DNA of 64,000 bases from Typha latifolia. Taxonomy: Eukaryota > Streptophyta > Magnoliopsida > Poales > Typhaceae. Numbering within the stretch: position 1 is the first letter of the stretch; each line of letters begins with the position of its first letter. The notes under the pieces were generated by a model, which did no database searches, was not told where the DNA came from, and was given only the letters and a program-made list of their open reading frames with translations. Shown in pieces: positions 53,040 through 63,801 of this stretch. The stretch spans positions 8,607,501-8,671,500 of the forward strand of contig CM034102.1 in assembly GCA_019914945.1 (NCBI GenBank). The letters are read 5' to 3'. The position numbers were made by a program, and so were the translations under genes.

Positions 53040-54099
53040 TGTTAGGTTTTTAGTGTTGGCAATTGTGTACAAAATATTCTAAGTGTTTTTATACATATAC
53101 ATGAGCATTTATACAAGTCTAGGAAGTATTTGGATTGAAGAATTGAAAGATCAAAGGAGAAAAGTTTTTGCGTTCACACTACGTTCACAGAGCGTTCGAA
53201 CGTGAGCACTGGCGTTCGCATAGACAGAGACTAATGTTTTTGCGTGCGTTCGAACGCAAGTACTGGCATTTGCACAGACAAAGACTGGTGTTTTTGTGCG
53301 CGTCTGAATGCGAGCACTAGCGTTCTCACAGATAGAGAGTGGTGTTTTTTAGCGCGTTCTAACGCAACACAAGCATTCGCATAGACAGAGAGTGCTGTTT
53401 TTACACGCATTCGAACGTAGTCAAGGGTTGTTCGAACACACCCTGCATATATTTACAGTGCGTTTACACATGTAGAGGAGTGTTCTTGCCCGTTCGAATG
53501 CAACTTGTGAAAATCAAGCCGCTGGTTCGAATGCACTTGGGCCCGTTAGAACGCACCTACGTAGTTTGCAATTTTTGGACTTTCGTGAGTTTGGATAAGA
53601 TTTAGATTTGGCTCTATCTTGGATACATATAAAAGCATTGTGAAGCCCTAACTCTAGGGTTGTTGGTGAAGCAATTTGAAGGAGAATTCTTGAGGCTACA
53701 TTATTTCCTCAACCAACAAGGTTCGACTCTTCTACAAGGCTTAAACTTTCGTCTTAACGGCTATCTAGATGAAAGATCAATCTCGAGGGCTATTGAGGTT
53801 GGATATCAATCACGAAAAGCGGTGAATCGTGGGTTCTAGCGAGCAAGAATGAGAGAAACAAAGTCGTGGGGATCGACGGATTGTTTTGTGAATCAGTTTT
53901 GTAACTGTCATTATTCTAGTGATTGATTTTGATACGAGTTTGGATCCATGGTTTTTTCTCGTTTGGGTTTTTCCATGTTAAAATCTTGGCGTACATCTTT
54001 GCTTTTATTTTTTAATAATTTTTTCGCTTTTTATTTAAGCAAATGAGTGATATTATTGCCTAGGGTTTAGATGCATACATGTGTCAAGGTGTTCTTTCA
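53040..54099 (+). repeat. 3' LTR of Co3 (1060 bp)
   Basis: TGTTAGGTTTTTAGTG to ...GTTCTTTCA. The TTCGAA array 53160-53560 has a different repeat (GCGTTCGCA-TAGACAGAGA-GTGGTGTTTTT) from Co1 and Co2 but the same core. TATA box CATATAAAAG at 53627-53635. Followed directly by C2 integrase. Confidence 0.88.
53160..53560. repeat. TTCGAA array in the Co3 LTR
   Basis: Irregular units of about 55-60 bp with GCGTTCGAACGCAAGTACTG, (G/A)CGTTCGCA(C/T)AGACAGAGA and GTGTTTTT. CATTCGAACG, GTTCGAATGC and similar decayed cores follow to 53560. It lies 70 bp upstream of the TATA box. Confidence 0.85.
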
Positions 54100-55136
54100 A
54101 TATTTTTATAGATTTTATAGAGGGTCTTCTACTGGTACATGGTTATTCTGTTATCTTTGTGGTGGTTGACAAATTGAGCAAGTATGCGCACTTTTCGGCA
54201 TTATCACATCCATTTTTAACCAAGTCGGTGGTTGAAATTTTTGTTAAAGATGTTGCTCGGTTACATGGCATGCCACGCACGATTGTCTCGAATCGTGATC
54301 ATGTATTTATGAACGACTTTTGGATGGAGTTTTTAGATTAACAGAGGACTCGATTAAACTTCAATTCGGCCTACCATCCACAGACAAACGGCCAAACCAA
54401 GGTAGTCAATCAAGGCATTGAGCAGTACTTGAGGTGCTTTGTTGGAGAGATGCTGAGACGATGGTTGGAGTTCTTATCGTGGGCGGAGTGGTCTTACAAC
54501 ACCGCCTACCATAAAACGGCCTACCATTTGAGGCGGTGTAAGGACAAATGGCTCCGACATTACGCGCTTATGATCTAGTGGCATCTGCAAATCGGACGAA
54601 GGTGGACTTAGCTTTGATGGATAGAGACGGCACATTGAGGAGGTTGCGTGCCCATCTTAAACTTGCTCAAAATTGCATGAAGCAATTTTATGATCGCAAT
54701 CATAGGGATCAAGAGTTCGACATCGAAAATTGGGTGTTTGTGAGGGTGCAATCGTATCGACAGGTGACTTTACGTCTGATGCAAAACCAAAAGTTAACAC
54801 ATCGCTACTTTGGTCCATTTTGAGTGTTAGAGCGTATTGATCCAGTTGCATATCGTTTGGAGCTGTCGGAGGGTTCGAGAGTGCATCTTGCCTTTCATGT
54901 TTCATTGCTGAGAGAGCGGATTAGAGATCATGAGGTCATTAGATCAGTTCTACCGGAGCCATTGGAGGAGATAGAGATCATAGAGCCAGTTCGTGTACTT
55001 GCTAGGCACCGATGACGACATAGTACCAGATTAGAGATGGAGATTCTAGTCGAGTAGCTTGGCAAGCCATTCGATGAGGTGACGTGAGAGTTGGAGACTG
55101 ACATTTTAGAGCGTTTTTCTGACTTTTCACCTTGAG
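54100..55136 (+). pseudogene. C2 integrase catalytic core and C-terminus
   Basis: IDFIEGLLLVHGYSVIFVVV, DKLSKYAHFSALSHPF, LHGMPRTIVSNRDHVFMNDF, a stop, NFNSAYHPQTNGQTKVVNQG (the DDE Glu of QTE is Lys, so inactive), WAEWSYNTAYHK. Then 54548-54823 (IENWVFVRVQSYRQVTLRLM) and 54824-55015 (VAYRLELSEGSRVHLAFHVS). The H2C2 finger is missing at the Co3 border. It ends just before a purine run at about 55137-55154. Confidence 0.87.
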
Positions 55137-55154
55137 AGCAAGGTGGGGGAAGCA

Positions 55155-55968
55155 TGGTACATTTAGTTAGGATCTTTTCTTACTGCATTAATTATTTATT
55201 TTTTATTAAAATAAAATTCTTGTAGGTCGTGTTCGAACGTAGGAGGGGTTGCCTTCGAACGCCCTTGTGAACGCCTGCATTAAGTTCGCAAATCTAGAGG
55301 ACGCAAAAAGTGCGTTCGAACGTGATCGGGCACGTTCGAACGCATCGCGTTCGCAAATATAGAGAACGTCTTCTGTGCATTCGAACGCGATCGGGCGTTT
55401 TCAAACGCGATCGGCGGGATTGCACTAGGATTAAGGTTAGTTATTGTATTAGGGCTTGTTGGCTAGCCTCTATAGAGGTGTGGATGGCAGCCAAATTTAT
55501 TATATTATTGGATTATTGATTTCTTGCCTCATATCTTCTCTCTATTCTCTTTTCCTCCTCCCTCTTCACCAACCTACCACTTCTACCGTTGGCAAGATCT
55601 CTCCTAACTTCTGATCTCCCTCGTCTATCGAGTCCTCCCTTTCGTCTATATCCCTTAACCATATCCACTATCCACCTCCAACTCCATTATCATCCATAAT
55701 CCTAACATCCACTCCACTCGTCACCACCATCATCACCTGCGTTCTTTGGTATTTGAGTCCCAGTTGTAGTTAGAATCTGTGAAGAGAATAAATACAAAAA
55801 TTATAGATCAAGGAGTTACGAATCTAATCCACTTAGTTTCGTAATTTTCTGACTACCAAAGAATATTTGATGAATATTTTCCCATAATTGCGCGAACTGA
55901 TTTCTATAATAAATTCAGATCTTGAAGGAATCGTTCAGTAGCCTATCTTTTGGTATTGTAACCCATCA
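55155..55968 (+). repeat. 3' LTR of C2 (814 bp)
   Basis: TGGTACATTTAGTTAGG to TAACCCATCA. TTCGAA array 55228-55420 with five cores; promoter GCCTCTATAGAGGTGTGG (about 55466). Followed by AATCG, the right target duplication, and the hAT-like right end. Confidence 0.85.
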
Positions 55969-56009
55969 AATCGACCCGAGCTCAAGCTACTCGATTATTG
56001 ACACCCCTA

Positions 56010-56170
56010 CCTCTATGAAGGAACAAACGAATCAACCAAACTAAGAGAATTTGTGGAAGGTGATATGGTCTTTCTTTGCCTCCAACTATACCGACAAAGG
56101 TTGCTCGCCATTGTTGATTTATGAAGTTGACACCTCAATTATACAGTCCATATCACAACCTCTAAAAGAT
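56010..56170 (+). pseudogene. Gypsy integrase C-terminal fragment
   Basis: GTNESTKLREFVEGDMVFLC then LQLYRQRLLA, the x-F-x-x-GD-x-V-F-L-x-LQ-x-YRQ motif of Ty3/gypsy integrase tails. It is the immediate right flank of the hAT-like element, so that element jumped into an older gypsy remnant. Confidence 0.72.
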
Positions 56171-57650
56171 AGGGAGAATAACATGAACTTCCTGTTAGCT
56201 CTGAGGTTCATTAAAATTTTCATATCTGCTGCATTAAAAAGATACTAGTAAGTTTGATATGTTTCTAAAATTCTTATAAGATTTTAGTGGAAATGGAGAA
56301 CTCTTGGCAGCACCACTCAAGGTTTTGAATCATATGACATATCAGAAACGTGTCAATGGACCATATTGCCTCCGAAGGATGCCACATGGGAAGATCACCT
56401 TTCTATATGGTTCTGTTTGGAGGGGTGGCAATTTTTAGCTAACCAAATAACTTGAAGACTTTAAACAAATTTAATTTTAATATAATCAAGTTCAGATTAT
56501 AAATGAATTGACTTGCTAACTATATTATTAGATGAGTCATGTTCATGTTTATTATCTCAACCTATTTAAGTATAACCCATTTATAACACAGTCTAATTAT
56601 AACTTGAATAGTCCATTTATCACATTTATAACATGAATAAACAAATTTGGTTATAATACAAAAAAAGTAACCATGTTTATCACGTGAATAAATTTATTTA
56701 TAAATAAAATAACTTATAGAAACCCAAATAGACTATGTCATTTGATAATTCGTTTATGCCTATTTAATAAAAGGTTGATGTTCATGTTAGCTTGATTCAA
56801 TGGGGATTAGTTTGCTTAATAGTATGGATTGGATCTTCCTCCTAAAGTATTTATCTAAGGCCATTTGTCACAGATTTTTAATGAAGAAATTAATCTGTTA
56901 TTATTTACTACCTTTTTAGTGTTCTTGGTTCGTATTGAAGTATCAAACACATACCAAGCTTCCATATACACTAAGTTGCTATAAGAGTCTTGGTCATTAT
57001 ATTAGATAGATTGTGATTTATAAAAATCTTCATAAGATTCTACCATTGCTTTCCCAATATCTCCTGAATCCAATAATGGCATACATCAATCTGTTGGTAC
57101 TATAGAAAAAAAAAACATTTCTTTTAAAAGAAAAGTGTGAACTTAATGATGTCCTAATTAAATCAATACTGTTGGGATTAGAATATGAGTACACACATAC
57201 ACCAAAAGCATTTTTAACCATGTGAGCAATATCTCATTCGCTTCAAAAGCAACAGACCATCTAGTGTCAAGATGACGAGCAATGTTAGTGCATCTTACTA
57301 AATGAGATTTTCCACCAAAGACTTAAGTCAAGAGTCTGCTCAAACATCTCATTTATTTATTTATGGGCTCTCGCTAAGTTGACACCAAATATGTATATAT
57401 ATATATATATATAATATTTTATTCTTGTACGGACCATCACATACATCAATCTCTTTATCAATTAAAGGAAATTTAACTTGAAATGACCCAGAATTTGTGA
57501 AGTTCCAATTAGCATGAAAATTTTAGAACCTTTGGAAAAATAATATGTGTTGCCCCTTTATAGTTGACCCGAAATTTAATAAATTATTCCATGAACTTTA
57601 ATTTGACTCTTAACCCCCTCCTAATTTTAACTTATGTGCAACTGTTGAGA
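56171..57650. other. AT-rich intergenic DNA, no gene seen
   Basis: No domain or long frame with coding character. It includes an (AT)n run at about 57390-57412. Short frames such as 57030-57221 lack recognisable motifs. Confidence 0.6.
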
Positions 57651-57683
57651 TTTTATGTCTAATGGTAACAATGAGAGTGGTTT

Positions 57684-58170
57684 TCTATTACAGTTCTCAT
57701 GGGCGGGCCGGGCCGAGTTCGGGCCAGGCTTTTCGAGCCAACCGGGCTTAAGTATTTGTTCACGGCCCGACCCACCAATCACTCGGGCCGGGCCGAGTTC
57801 GGGCCGGGCTAGAATAGTCTCCGTTACCGCCCGTCGGCCCGTGAGAGATCGGGCTAGCCGGTCGGGCCGGGCCGGCCCGACCAACCAATCACTCAGCCCA
57901 ACCCATATTTTAGCTATTTTTAGAATTTTTTTAACTATTAGCTTATTTTTAAAAAAATATATTTATATTCCTCCATTTAAAAAATAATTAAAATAAATTA
58001 AAATTTTTAAAGGTGTGCTTAAAATAATGCAAAATGGTACAATACTATAAAAAAAATTACTGTAGCAATGGTAAATTAACGTAGCAGGTAGCAGATGGGC
58101 GGGCTACTGTAGCAGAACCCATGGATAGTTCGGTCTCCCAAACCAGGCCGGGCTGAGCCCTTTAATCATG
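57684..58170. repeat. GC-rich interspersed element with GGGCCGGGCCGAG repeats
   Basis: An isolated GC-rich block in AT-rich DNA. A 27-bp direct repeat (CGGGCCGGGCCGAGTTCGGG...) occurs at 57704-57730 and 57784-57810 with one mismatch; AACCAGGCCGGGCTGAGCCC near 58140 looks like an inverted end. Such GGCCGGG elements in plants are often small DNA transposons, but I see no clear terminal repeat or target duplication here. Confidence 0.5.
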
Positions 58171-59036
58171 TCTAGTTTGCAGTCTCAAAAATTTAGTAAT
58201 CAGTGAGATTTGGGGGTGGAACAAAAGTAAAAGAATTGATCTATTTTCACAACAGAAAAGAAATTTTTTTAAACTTATTCTTATAAATTAAAAGGGCATT
58301 TTATATTAGAACTAACCGATGTTAGACAATTTCATATATGCTAAACTATAAAGTTAAAAGTGTCACAAATAAAATTCAACAGAAACGTTTAATTTTGGCT
58401 CCAACATAGGGGGTAAAATGCTACCATAAAAGAATCCAAACAAAAAGTATAACAAAATAGAATAAAGACACTCCAATTGCATGAAAGAAAAGCCAAAACA
58501 CAAAGTAGAAACTGCATTCGTTCCAAACTTTAAGCAGAATAAGTCAAACGCGATCCAATTCCTACTAGCTTACCGCTCAGAATCAAATTTCCAAGAGAGC
58601 CGTTAACACTAGGCCAACTGAAACAACTGAAGTAGTTTTCAAAAAGATGCAAAAAATTTGATTTGGAAGAGGCAATTTCACATTATCTACACTGAAGTTC
58701 TTGCTTAGTGCCAATTGCTGGAAGCTGTCCAGTAGCATCTTTGTTTTTAAATTTTTTTCTCATTCTTTTCTCTTAAGAAATGCGTTGTTAGACTTGCAAA
58801 GAGATGTTCAATCATGCTAACGAAAAGCTTCAAACGACCAAAATAGAAAAACAACAGAATTACTAAATACCAAAATTTCATCTGCAAAAACAATCTTTAG
58901 TTGTCAAAATTATTACAGTGGTGTCAAATAGATTAGAAATAGGTATCATGTTACATGTAGAGCTTGAATTGCTTTGCTGAATCAAACTGAAATTTTGTTT
59001 TTAAATAGAGAATACAAGTTTCCTCTCCAGCTCCAA
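58171..59036. other. 3' flank / 3' UTR region of the adenylosuccinate synthetase gene
   Basis: AT-rich, no other gene or repeat recognised. It lies directly downstream (minus strand) of the stop codon at 59037-59039 and probably holds the 3' UTR and polyadenylation site. The poly(A) position cannot be fixed from sequence alone. Confidence 0.5.
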
Positions 59037-59207
59037 TTATTTATATATGAGAGCATCGCGGCCAGGTCCAACACCAATGTAATGAATTGGAACACCAACA
59101 AGCTCTTCTATCCTCTCAACATAATGACGAGCAGCTTGTGGAAGATCTTTATAATTACGAATGGATGAAATGTCAGTCTGCCACCCAGGAAGCACCTCGT
59201 AGTTGAC
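59037..59207 (-). CDS. Adenylosuccinate synthetase, terminal exon
   Basis: The only cellular gene found. The 171-bp exon encodes the last 56 residues plus [59 protein letters not shown]. This is the conserved C-terminus of plant adenylosuccinate synthetase, which joins IMP and Asp using GTP in AMP synthesis and is normally in plastids and mitochondria. LPGW and GVGPGRD are family hallmarks; the last lies by the guanine site in the bacterial enzyme. Upstream the strand shows a 3' splice site (TTTAG at 59208-59212, then GTCAAC). No stops or frame errors. Preceding exons, over 400 residues, are not found up to 64000, so either the intron is very long or this is a gene fragment. Confidence 0.9.
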   Translation of the reverse strand, partial: VNYEVLPGWQTDISSIRNYKDLPQAARHYVERIEELVGVPIHYIGVGPGRDALIYK

Positions 59208-59451
59208 CTAAATCACAAGAACAACATTTAGGCTTGAATAAGATTTCTATACCTTCCTATAGAGCATAAATAGTTAATTTTCATTAGGTAGCAATAATTT
59301 TCAAAATGAAAATTTGAAGCTCAGCATCTAATAAAAGCATTATAGGCAACTTGCCTAAAGTTAAAATCCTCCTTGGACAAGGCTAAATGATTCATTTGAT
59401 CTCTTTTTCTCAAAAGTCAATTACTAAAGAAGAAAAGTCAAGAGCAGCTTA
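59208..59451 (-). other. Intron sequence next to the last exon
   Basis: AT-rich, non-coding. It carries the 3' splice acceptor at 59208-59209 and separates the exon from the copia LTR. Confidence 0.6.
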
Positions 59452-60984
59452 TGTAAGGTTGTATTTTTACTTGTCTAATTAGCAAATTGTGACTCAAACA
59501 AACTTCCATTTATGTATCGTGTCTAGATTTTATGTATAAGTTTTAATACAAGTTATGAAATAATGAAAAATATTGAAGTGGAAGATTGATTTTAAAATCA
59601 AAGGCATTAGTTTGCAAAACAAAGACAGTTTTTGTAGCCTTAATACAATGGTTCTAATTACTTTAAAAGTGGTCCAAACCAAAACATCCAAGACTTTTTG
59701 ATATACAAGTGTCCAAAAATTAGTTCTAACCAATCAAGGAACAAAAATCGAGAAAACTAGAAATTGAACTTTGAGAACATTCAAACACACTTATCTGCAT
59801 TCGAATGCAATCTCAATTTTCAAATGAGTTCATAGACAATCTTTTAGGGCGATTAAGACTTTATTTGGTAGAGGTATTTAAGGGGATTTGACATTTTTGG
59901 AGGTATTTAACATCACCATCACGGGTTTGGGAGGCACCCAAACGAAATATGTTGAATAGGGTTTCTATCTATGTTACAATCCGACTACGTGAGTTAAGTT
60001 AGTCGAGTCAATTTAGTTGAGTCTATTTATCTTTTAATTAATTCATACTTAAGTAAGCCACTAAGGCAAGTCCAATTAAGTTAATAAAGCTCTTAAGGCA
60101 AGAGTTCTAGTTGCCTTAAAGCAGAGTCCTAGTTGAATTAGAAAAGCTAATAAAGTAAATCATAATAAAAATCGATCTAAGGTTTAATATATGGAGTCCA
60201 GCCCTAATTGTTTATGCCTAGAATGAATATTAAGTTAAGCTAAGTTAAGTTTATTTACCTTGTATTACTTTCAATCGTAGCCATCTATTTTTTTGTAGGA
60301 GTAGATCTAAGTTAGAAACCTTATCTCCACCTTTAAAACCCTAACCACCATCTACCTCCACGAGCCACCTACTCATATGGCCAACCACCACCATCCCACG
60401 ACTATCCATCACCCTCTTACGACTGCCACAATATCGGAAATTTACCATTCCGCTCCATTCTAACCCTTCTCCACTCTTTTATTTATATTTTTTCATCCCG
60501 ACCTCCGATTTAGGTGAAACAAGAGTCATAACTCGCGAGGCTAGCAACATCTAAATTTTTATAATTTTCTTACGTCTAGATCGGTCCAGATCTGGTTCCG
60601 TACAATCTATCATATTTTCTTCAAATCTTTAAAGACTTCGTCTTAAGGGTCAATGAGACCAAAGCATCAACCTCGAGGATCACTAAAGTTGAGAACTGAT
60701 CACAAAAAGCAATACATCACGAGTTCAAGCGAGGAAGACCTTGCAATTATAGTCATGGGTGTCAACGAGCGGTCTACAAGTCCATCTTGTAACTGCTACA
60801 GTTACTAAATGATTAGTTTGATCTTGGAAAGAATTCATGGTCTTTCATCGTGGGTATAGAGAATTTTCTACGTAAAATAGATTTTGTTTTGAGATTACTT
60901 ACTTGCTCTTTAATATTTCATACTTTTTTATTATAATAAGCAAGTGCAATAGATCCAATCTTCTAAGGAGTTTATATTTTTTCA
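59452..60984 (+). repeat. 5' LTR of Co4, split by a D solo LTR
   Basis: From about TGTAAGGTTGTATTTTTAC to ...TTATATTTTTTCA. Matches 62907-63801 over its length, e.g. CAATGGTTCTAATTAC / CCAATGGTTCTAACCAC and TTATAATAAGCAAGTG in both. It carries no TTCGAA array; one CATTCGAATGC occurs near 59799. Confidence 0.75.
59972..60604 (+). mobile_element. Solo LTR of family D (633 bp), TSD ATCTA
   Basis: TGTTACAATCCGACTACG to GATCTGGTTCCGTACA, with perfect duplications ATCTA at 59967-59971 and 60605-60609. Homologous to 26045-26596, including the CATCCCGACCTCCGATTTAG region and the terminal AGATCTGG. Confidence 0.93.
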
Positions 60985-61760
60985 ATTGGTATCACAACAG
61001 GTCTCTTACTTTAGAAAGAGATCTTTTAGAAGATGAACTTTTTGAGAGAAAGGCAATTTATAGTAAAACATCCCTTACTAGATGAATGCAATGATCTATA
61101 TTGGAAAGTTAGAATGCATGGTTTTTCAAAGTCCAATGAGGATAATAATATTGATCCTGAGTCTTAAGAAAATGATAAAGAATTTTTTTGGAAGTTTCAA
61201 AAGTGGCTCAAGCAACAAGCCCATGTGTAAATATCATGGGAAAATAATCTAATGTTATGAATGTCATAGTTATGATCACATGGCTAGGGATGCAAATCGT
61301 AATAAGAATAATAAGACATTGCAAGCCACTTAAGTGATACTGATGATTTTGATAATAAGAATCCTAAACCCAAAGAACAAAATTTTGTAGCTTGTGCGGC
61401 TTCTATTTCATCTACTAAACCTTCTAAAACGATTATTTGCATAGGTCAACAAGACTCAAACAGTTCAGACTCCGAAGAAGATGAATATAAAGCTCTTGAC
61501 CAAGTTGAAACTTGAAAGATGATGAATCTAAAAAAGAACTTAAAGACAACAATAAGGAAGAGCATAAACTATTAGTCAAGGCTAGATGAACTAAAAGAGA
61601 AAATTTAAGATGCAAAATAAGAAACGCAAGCGTCTATTAAAAGAAGTTGCATAGCTAAATAAAAATAAAAAATAAAAAATAAAAACTAGATGAAATACTT
61701 TGTGCTCAAGCATGGGCAAAAACAAGTATGGACTAGGTTATATTGGAAGTTCATCTAACT
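60985..61760 (+). pseudogene. Co4 gag remnant
   Basis: After the primer site: VKHPLLDECNDLYWKVRMHG-like text (61059-61120), matching the copia x-L-x-x-YWK motif; a zinc knuckle CYECHSYDHMARD (about 61255-61295) whose last Cys is lost; then acidic segments and FGLGYIGSSSNSKTA-like pre-integrase text near 61730. Many stops. No pol. Confidence 0.72.
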
Positions 61761-62906
61761 CAAAAACAGCTTGTATCTGCAACCCTGTAAAGGATCACAA
61801 CTGAATTGGCCTTAGACAGCAATTAGTGATTATTTGGCTTCCATCTAGATGCGGCGTGCACTGACTCTAATGGGTGTGCACTAAGCTCAGACTGATCGTG
61901 AGCTGCTTGCAAGTTCCTGTAAGCTGTCTGCATCAGGCTTATAGTGTATGCACCGAGGGAGGGTGATGAACACAATGGGGCTGATCTTGAAGGTTGTTGC
62001 AGATAAGGCTTTAGGTGAGACTTCTAAAGGTTGTAGGAGGTTGTAGGATGATGTTTCAACACAAGGAAAGGTCATGGAAAAGTTTGCCTAGGTGGTGGAT
62101 ATTCTAAGGTTTGGATATGGTAGATAATAGATGGATTAGGCTAGGGTTAATATGGATGATGATGGAATGTGGCTTATAGTTGGTGATGCGCATAGCTAGA
62201 AAAAAAATTGGCACGGTGAATGGGAAAGCTGCAAAGAGATAGAGAAAGATTAATTCATTCAATTCATTGCATGCCTAAGATTCAAGCTATAAGACCTTAT
62301 TTATGAAAATAAAATATAGTCCTGAGGTAACCAAAATGGAATAAGAAACAAACTAATCAGCTTATCTAAACCGGTCATTATATCTCCCTCAAACTGTACT
62401 AGAGTGTTGGTTGAAAAAACACAAATGAAAATAAAAATTGTTGTTTTGAATTGAAAGGGGTGAATATGAATTAAGTTCAATTTGACTTTAGTTTAGTGTC
62501 ACCTTTTGATGTTTGTTATGCCTAAAAATTACCTCATGTTTTGTTGCTTTACTAGAGAGAATCAACAAAACGGTACAATTGGTTGTTCTTGACAATTCTG
62601 TGTGATCAAACCACTTATTATATGATATGTTGATGTAAAACATTTGTACATTTAGTTACATTGACTTTATAATATCTTTGACTTTTTTATAAGTCAATTT
62701 GAATTTCTTGAATGCATCAACCAAAATCATTTGGAAAATGATATGTGAATTGAAACATTAAATCTTTTGATCTATGAGTGATTTGTGATATTGAAGATTC
62801 AAACTGATGATATAAATTTCTTAAAATTTGGATGGATAATTCTTATTGCATTCTTAGAATTCAAAAAGTTTTGTACATTTTCTAAAATGTATTGGTTGAA
62901 AAATGA
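61761..62906 (+). other. Co4 interior without recognisable coding
   Basis: AT-rich; no RT, RNase H or integrase motif on either strand. The polypurine tract before 62907 is not obvious. Confidence 0.55.
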
Positions 62907-63801
62907 TGTAGATATGGATTTATTTCTACTCATGTAATTAGCAAATTGTGCTTCAAACAGAATTTTATCATGTACTGTATCTAGATTTTATATATGAGCT
63001 TTAGTACTAATTACGAGGGTTTTGATAAAAATATATTAAGGTGGAATATTAATTTTGAACTCAAGAATTTCGATTGATGGTGTTGGTTTGCAAAAAGAAG
63101 ACAAAGTTTTGGTAGTTTTGAACCAATGGTTCTAACCACTTTTAAAGTGGTTCAAACCAAATCAAGACTCTTTGATGTGATGTACAATGGTTCAAACCAA
63201 TCAGTGAACGAAAATTGAGGGAAAACAAAATTTTAACTTTAGGCATTCAGAATCTGGTTTTTAGATGAGTTCATAGGCAATCTTTCAAGGCAATTAAGAC
63301 TTAATTTGGCAGAGATATTTAAGGGAGCTTTTATGTAACTAAAGCCTCCTTTTGCACATCTTTTGAAGGCTATTGGAGATCACCATCACAGCTTTAGGAG
63401 GCTCCGTGACTACATGCTAAAAAGGGTTTCTACCTATCCAATTTTCTATAGATCTTGAAAAAATTCAACTCGATGGTCAATGAGACAAAAAAAAAACAAT
63501 CCAAGGTTGAAAACAATCATAAAAAATAGTGCTTTGAGGGTTCAAAGGAGCAAGACCTTATAGATATAGTCATGGTTATCGATAGACGATCTATAAATCC
63601 ATATTGTAACTACTACAATTATTTAGAGATTGGTTCGATCCTAAAAAGATTCAAAATTTTTAACCCTGGGTTTAAGGGTTTTTCCATATAAAATTGCTTG
63701 TGTTTGAGATTGCTTATTTGCTATTTAATATTCCACATTTTTCATTATAATAAGCAAGTGTGTGATAGATCCGATCTCCTAGGATATTTATATATTCTAC
63801 A
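62907..63801 (+). repeat. 3' LTR of Co4
   Basis: From TGTAGATATGGATTTATTT to ...TATATTCTACA. Collinear with the two halves of 59452-60984 (GAGTTCATAGGCAATCTTTC / GAGTTCATAGACAATCTTTT), without the D insert. Confidence 0.75.

Larger units (their letters stand above)
40412..54099 (+). mobile_element. Copia-type element Co3 with nested gypsy elements
   Basis: Plus-strand: partial 5' LTR 40412-40840, primer site 40842-40855, gag 40889-41989; then A3 and A4 (41990-51251) and C LTR debris; then its own 3' part with a Transposase_32-like gene (51846-52616), a coiled-coil tail, polypurine tract and 3' LTR 53040-54099. No copia pol is found between gag and the 3' gene, so it may be a non-autonomous form, although the nested block could have replaced pol. 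Confidence 0.75.
34653..55968 (+). mobile_element. Ty3/gypsy element C2, host of further insertions
   Basis: Flanks AATTG (34648-34652) and AATCG (55969-55973) form a 4/5 target duplication within the hAT-like element. Own parts: remnant 5' LTR 34653-34757, primer site, gag, protease, RT to 37240, RNase H 40050-40384, integrase 54100-55136, 3' LTR 55155-55968. C3 (37241-40049) and the Co3 complex (40412-54099) lie inside. Some pol sequence between RNase H and integrase is lost. Confidence 0.8.
34047..56009. mobile_element. hAT-like non-autonomous element split by a 21-kb insertion
   Basis: Left end TAGGGGTGTAATGACATGAG at 34047; right end ...TTGACACCCCTA at 56009, whose complement starts TAGGGGTGTCAAT. 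The 9-bp terminal repeats are flanked by 8-bp duplications CCTTTATG (34039-34046) and CCTCTATG (56010-56017), a 7/8 match, as expected of hAT transposition. Without the C2 insert the element is about 650 bp, with GAGCCTA/GAGCTCAAGC motifs near both ends and a purine-rich centre (34200-34430). No transposase is visible, so it was mobilised in trans. Confidence 0.78.
59452..63801 (+). mobile_element. Old copia element Co4, inside or upstream of the synthetase gene
   Basis: LTRs 59452-60984 (split by a D solo LTR) and 62907-63801; both are about 895 bp once the insert and its duplication are removed, but clearly diverged. Primer site ATTGGTATCACAACAGG at 60985. Interior 60985-62906 has gag remnants only. 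It is antisense to the synthetase gene. No target duplication was found at the ends I chose, so boundaries may be off by a few bases. Confidence 0.78.

Noticed and set aside
57684..58170. hAT element like 34047-56009
   Set aside because: No TAGGGGTG ends and no 8-bp duplication could be seen, so left as an unassigned repeat.
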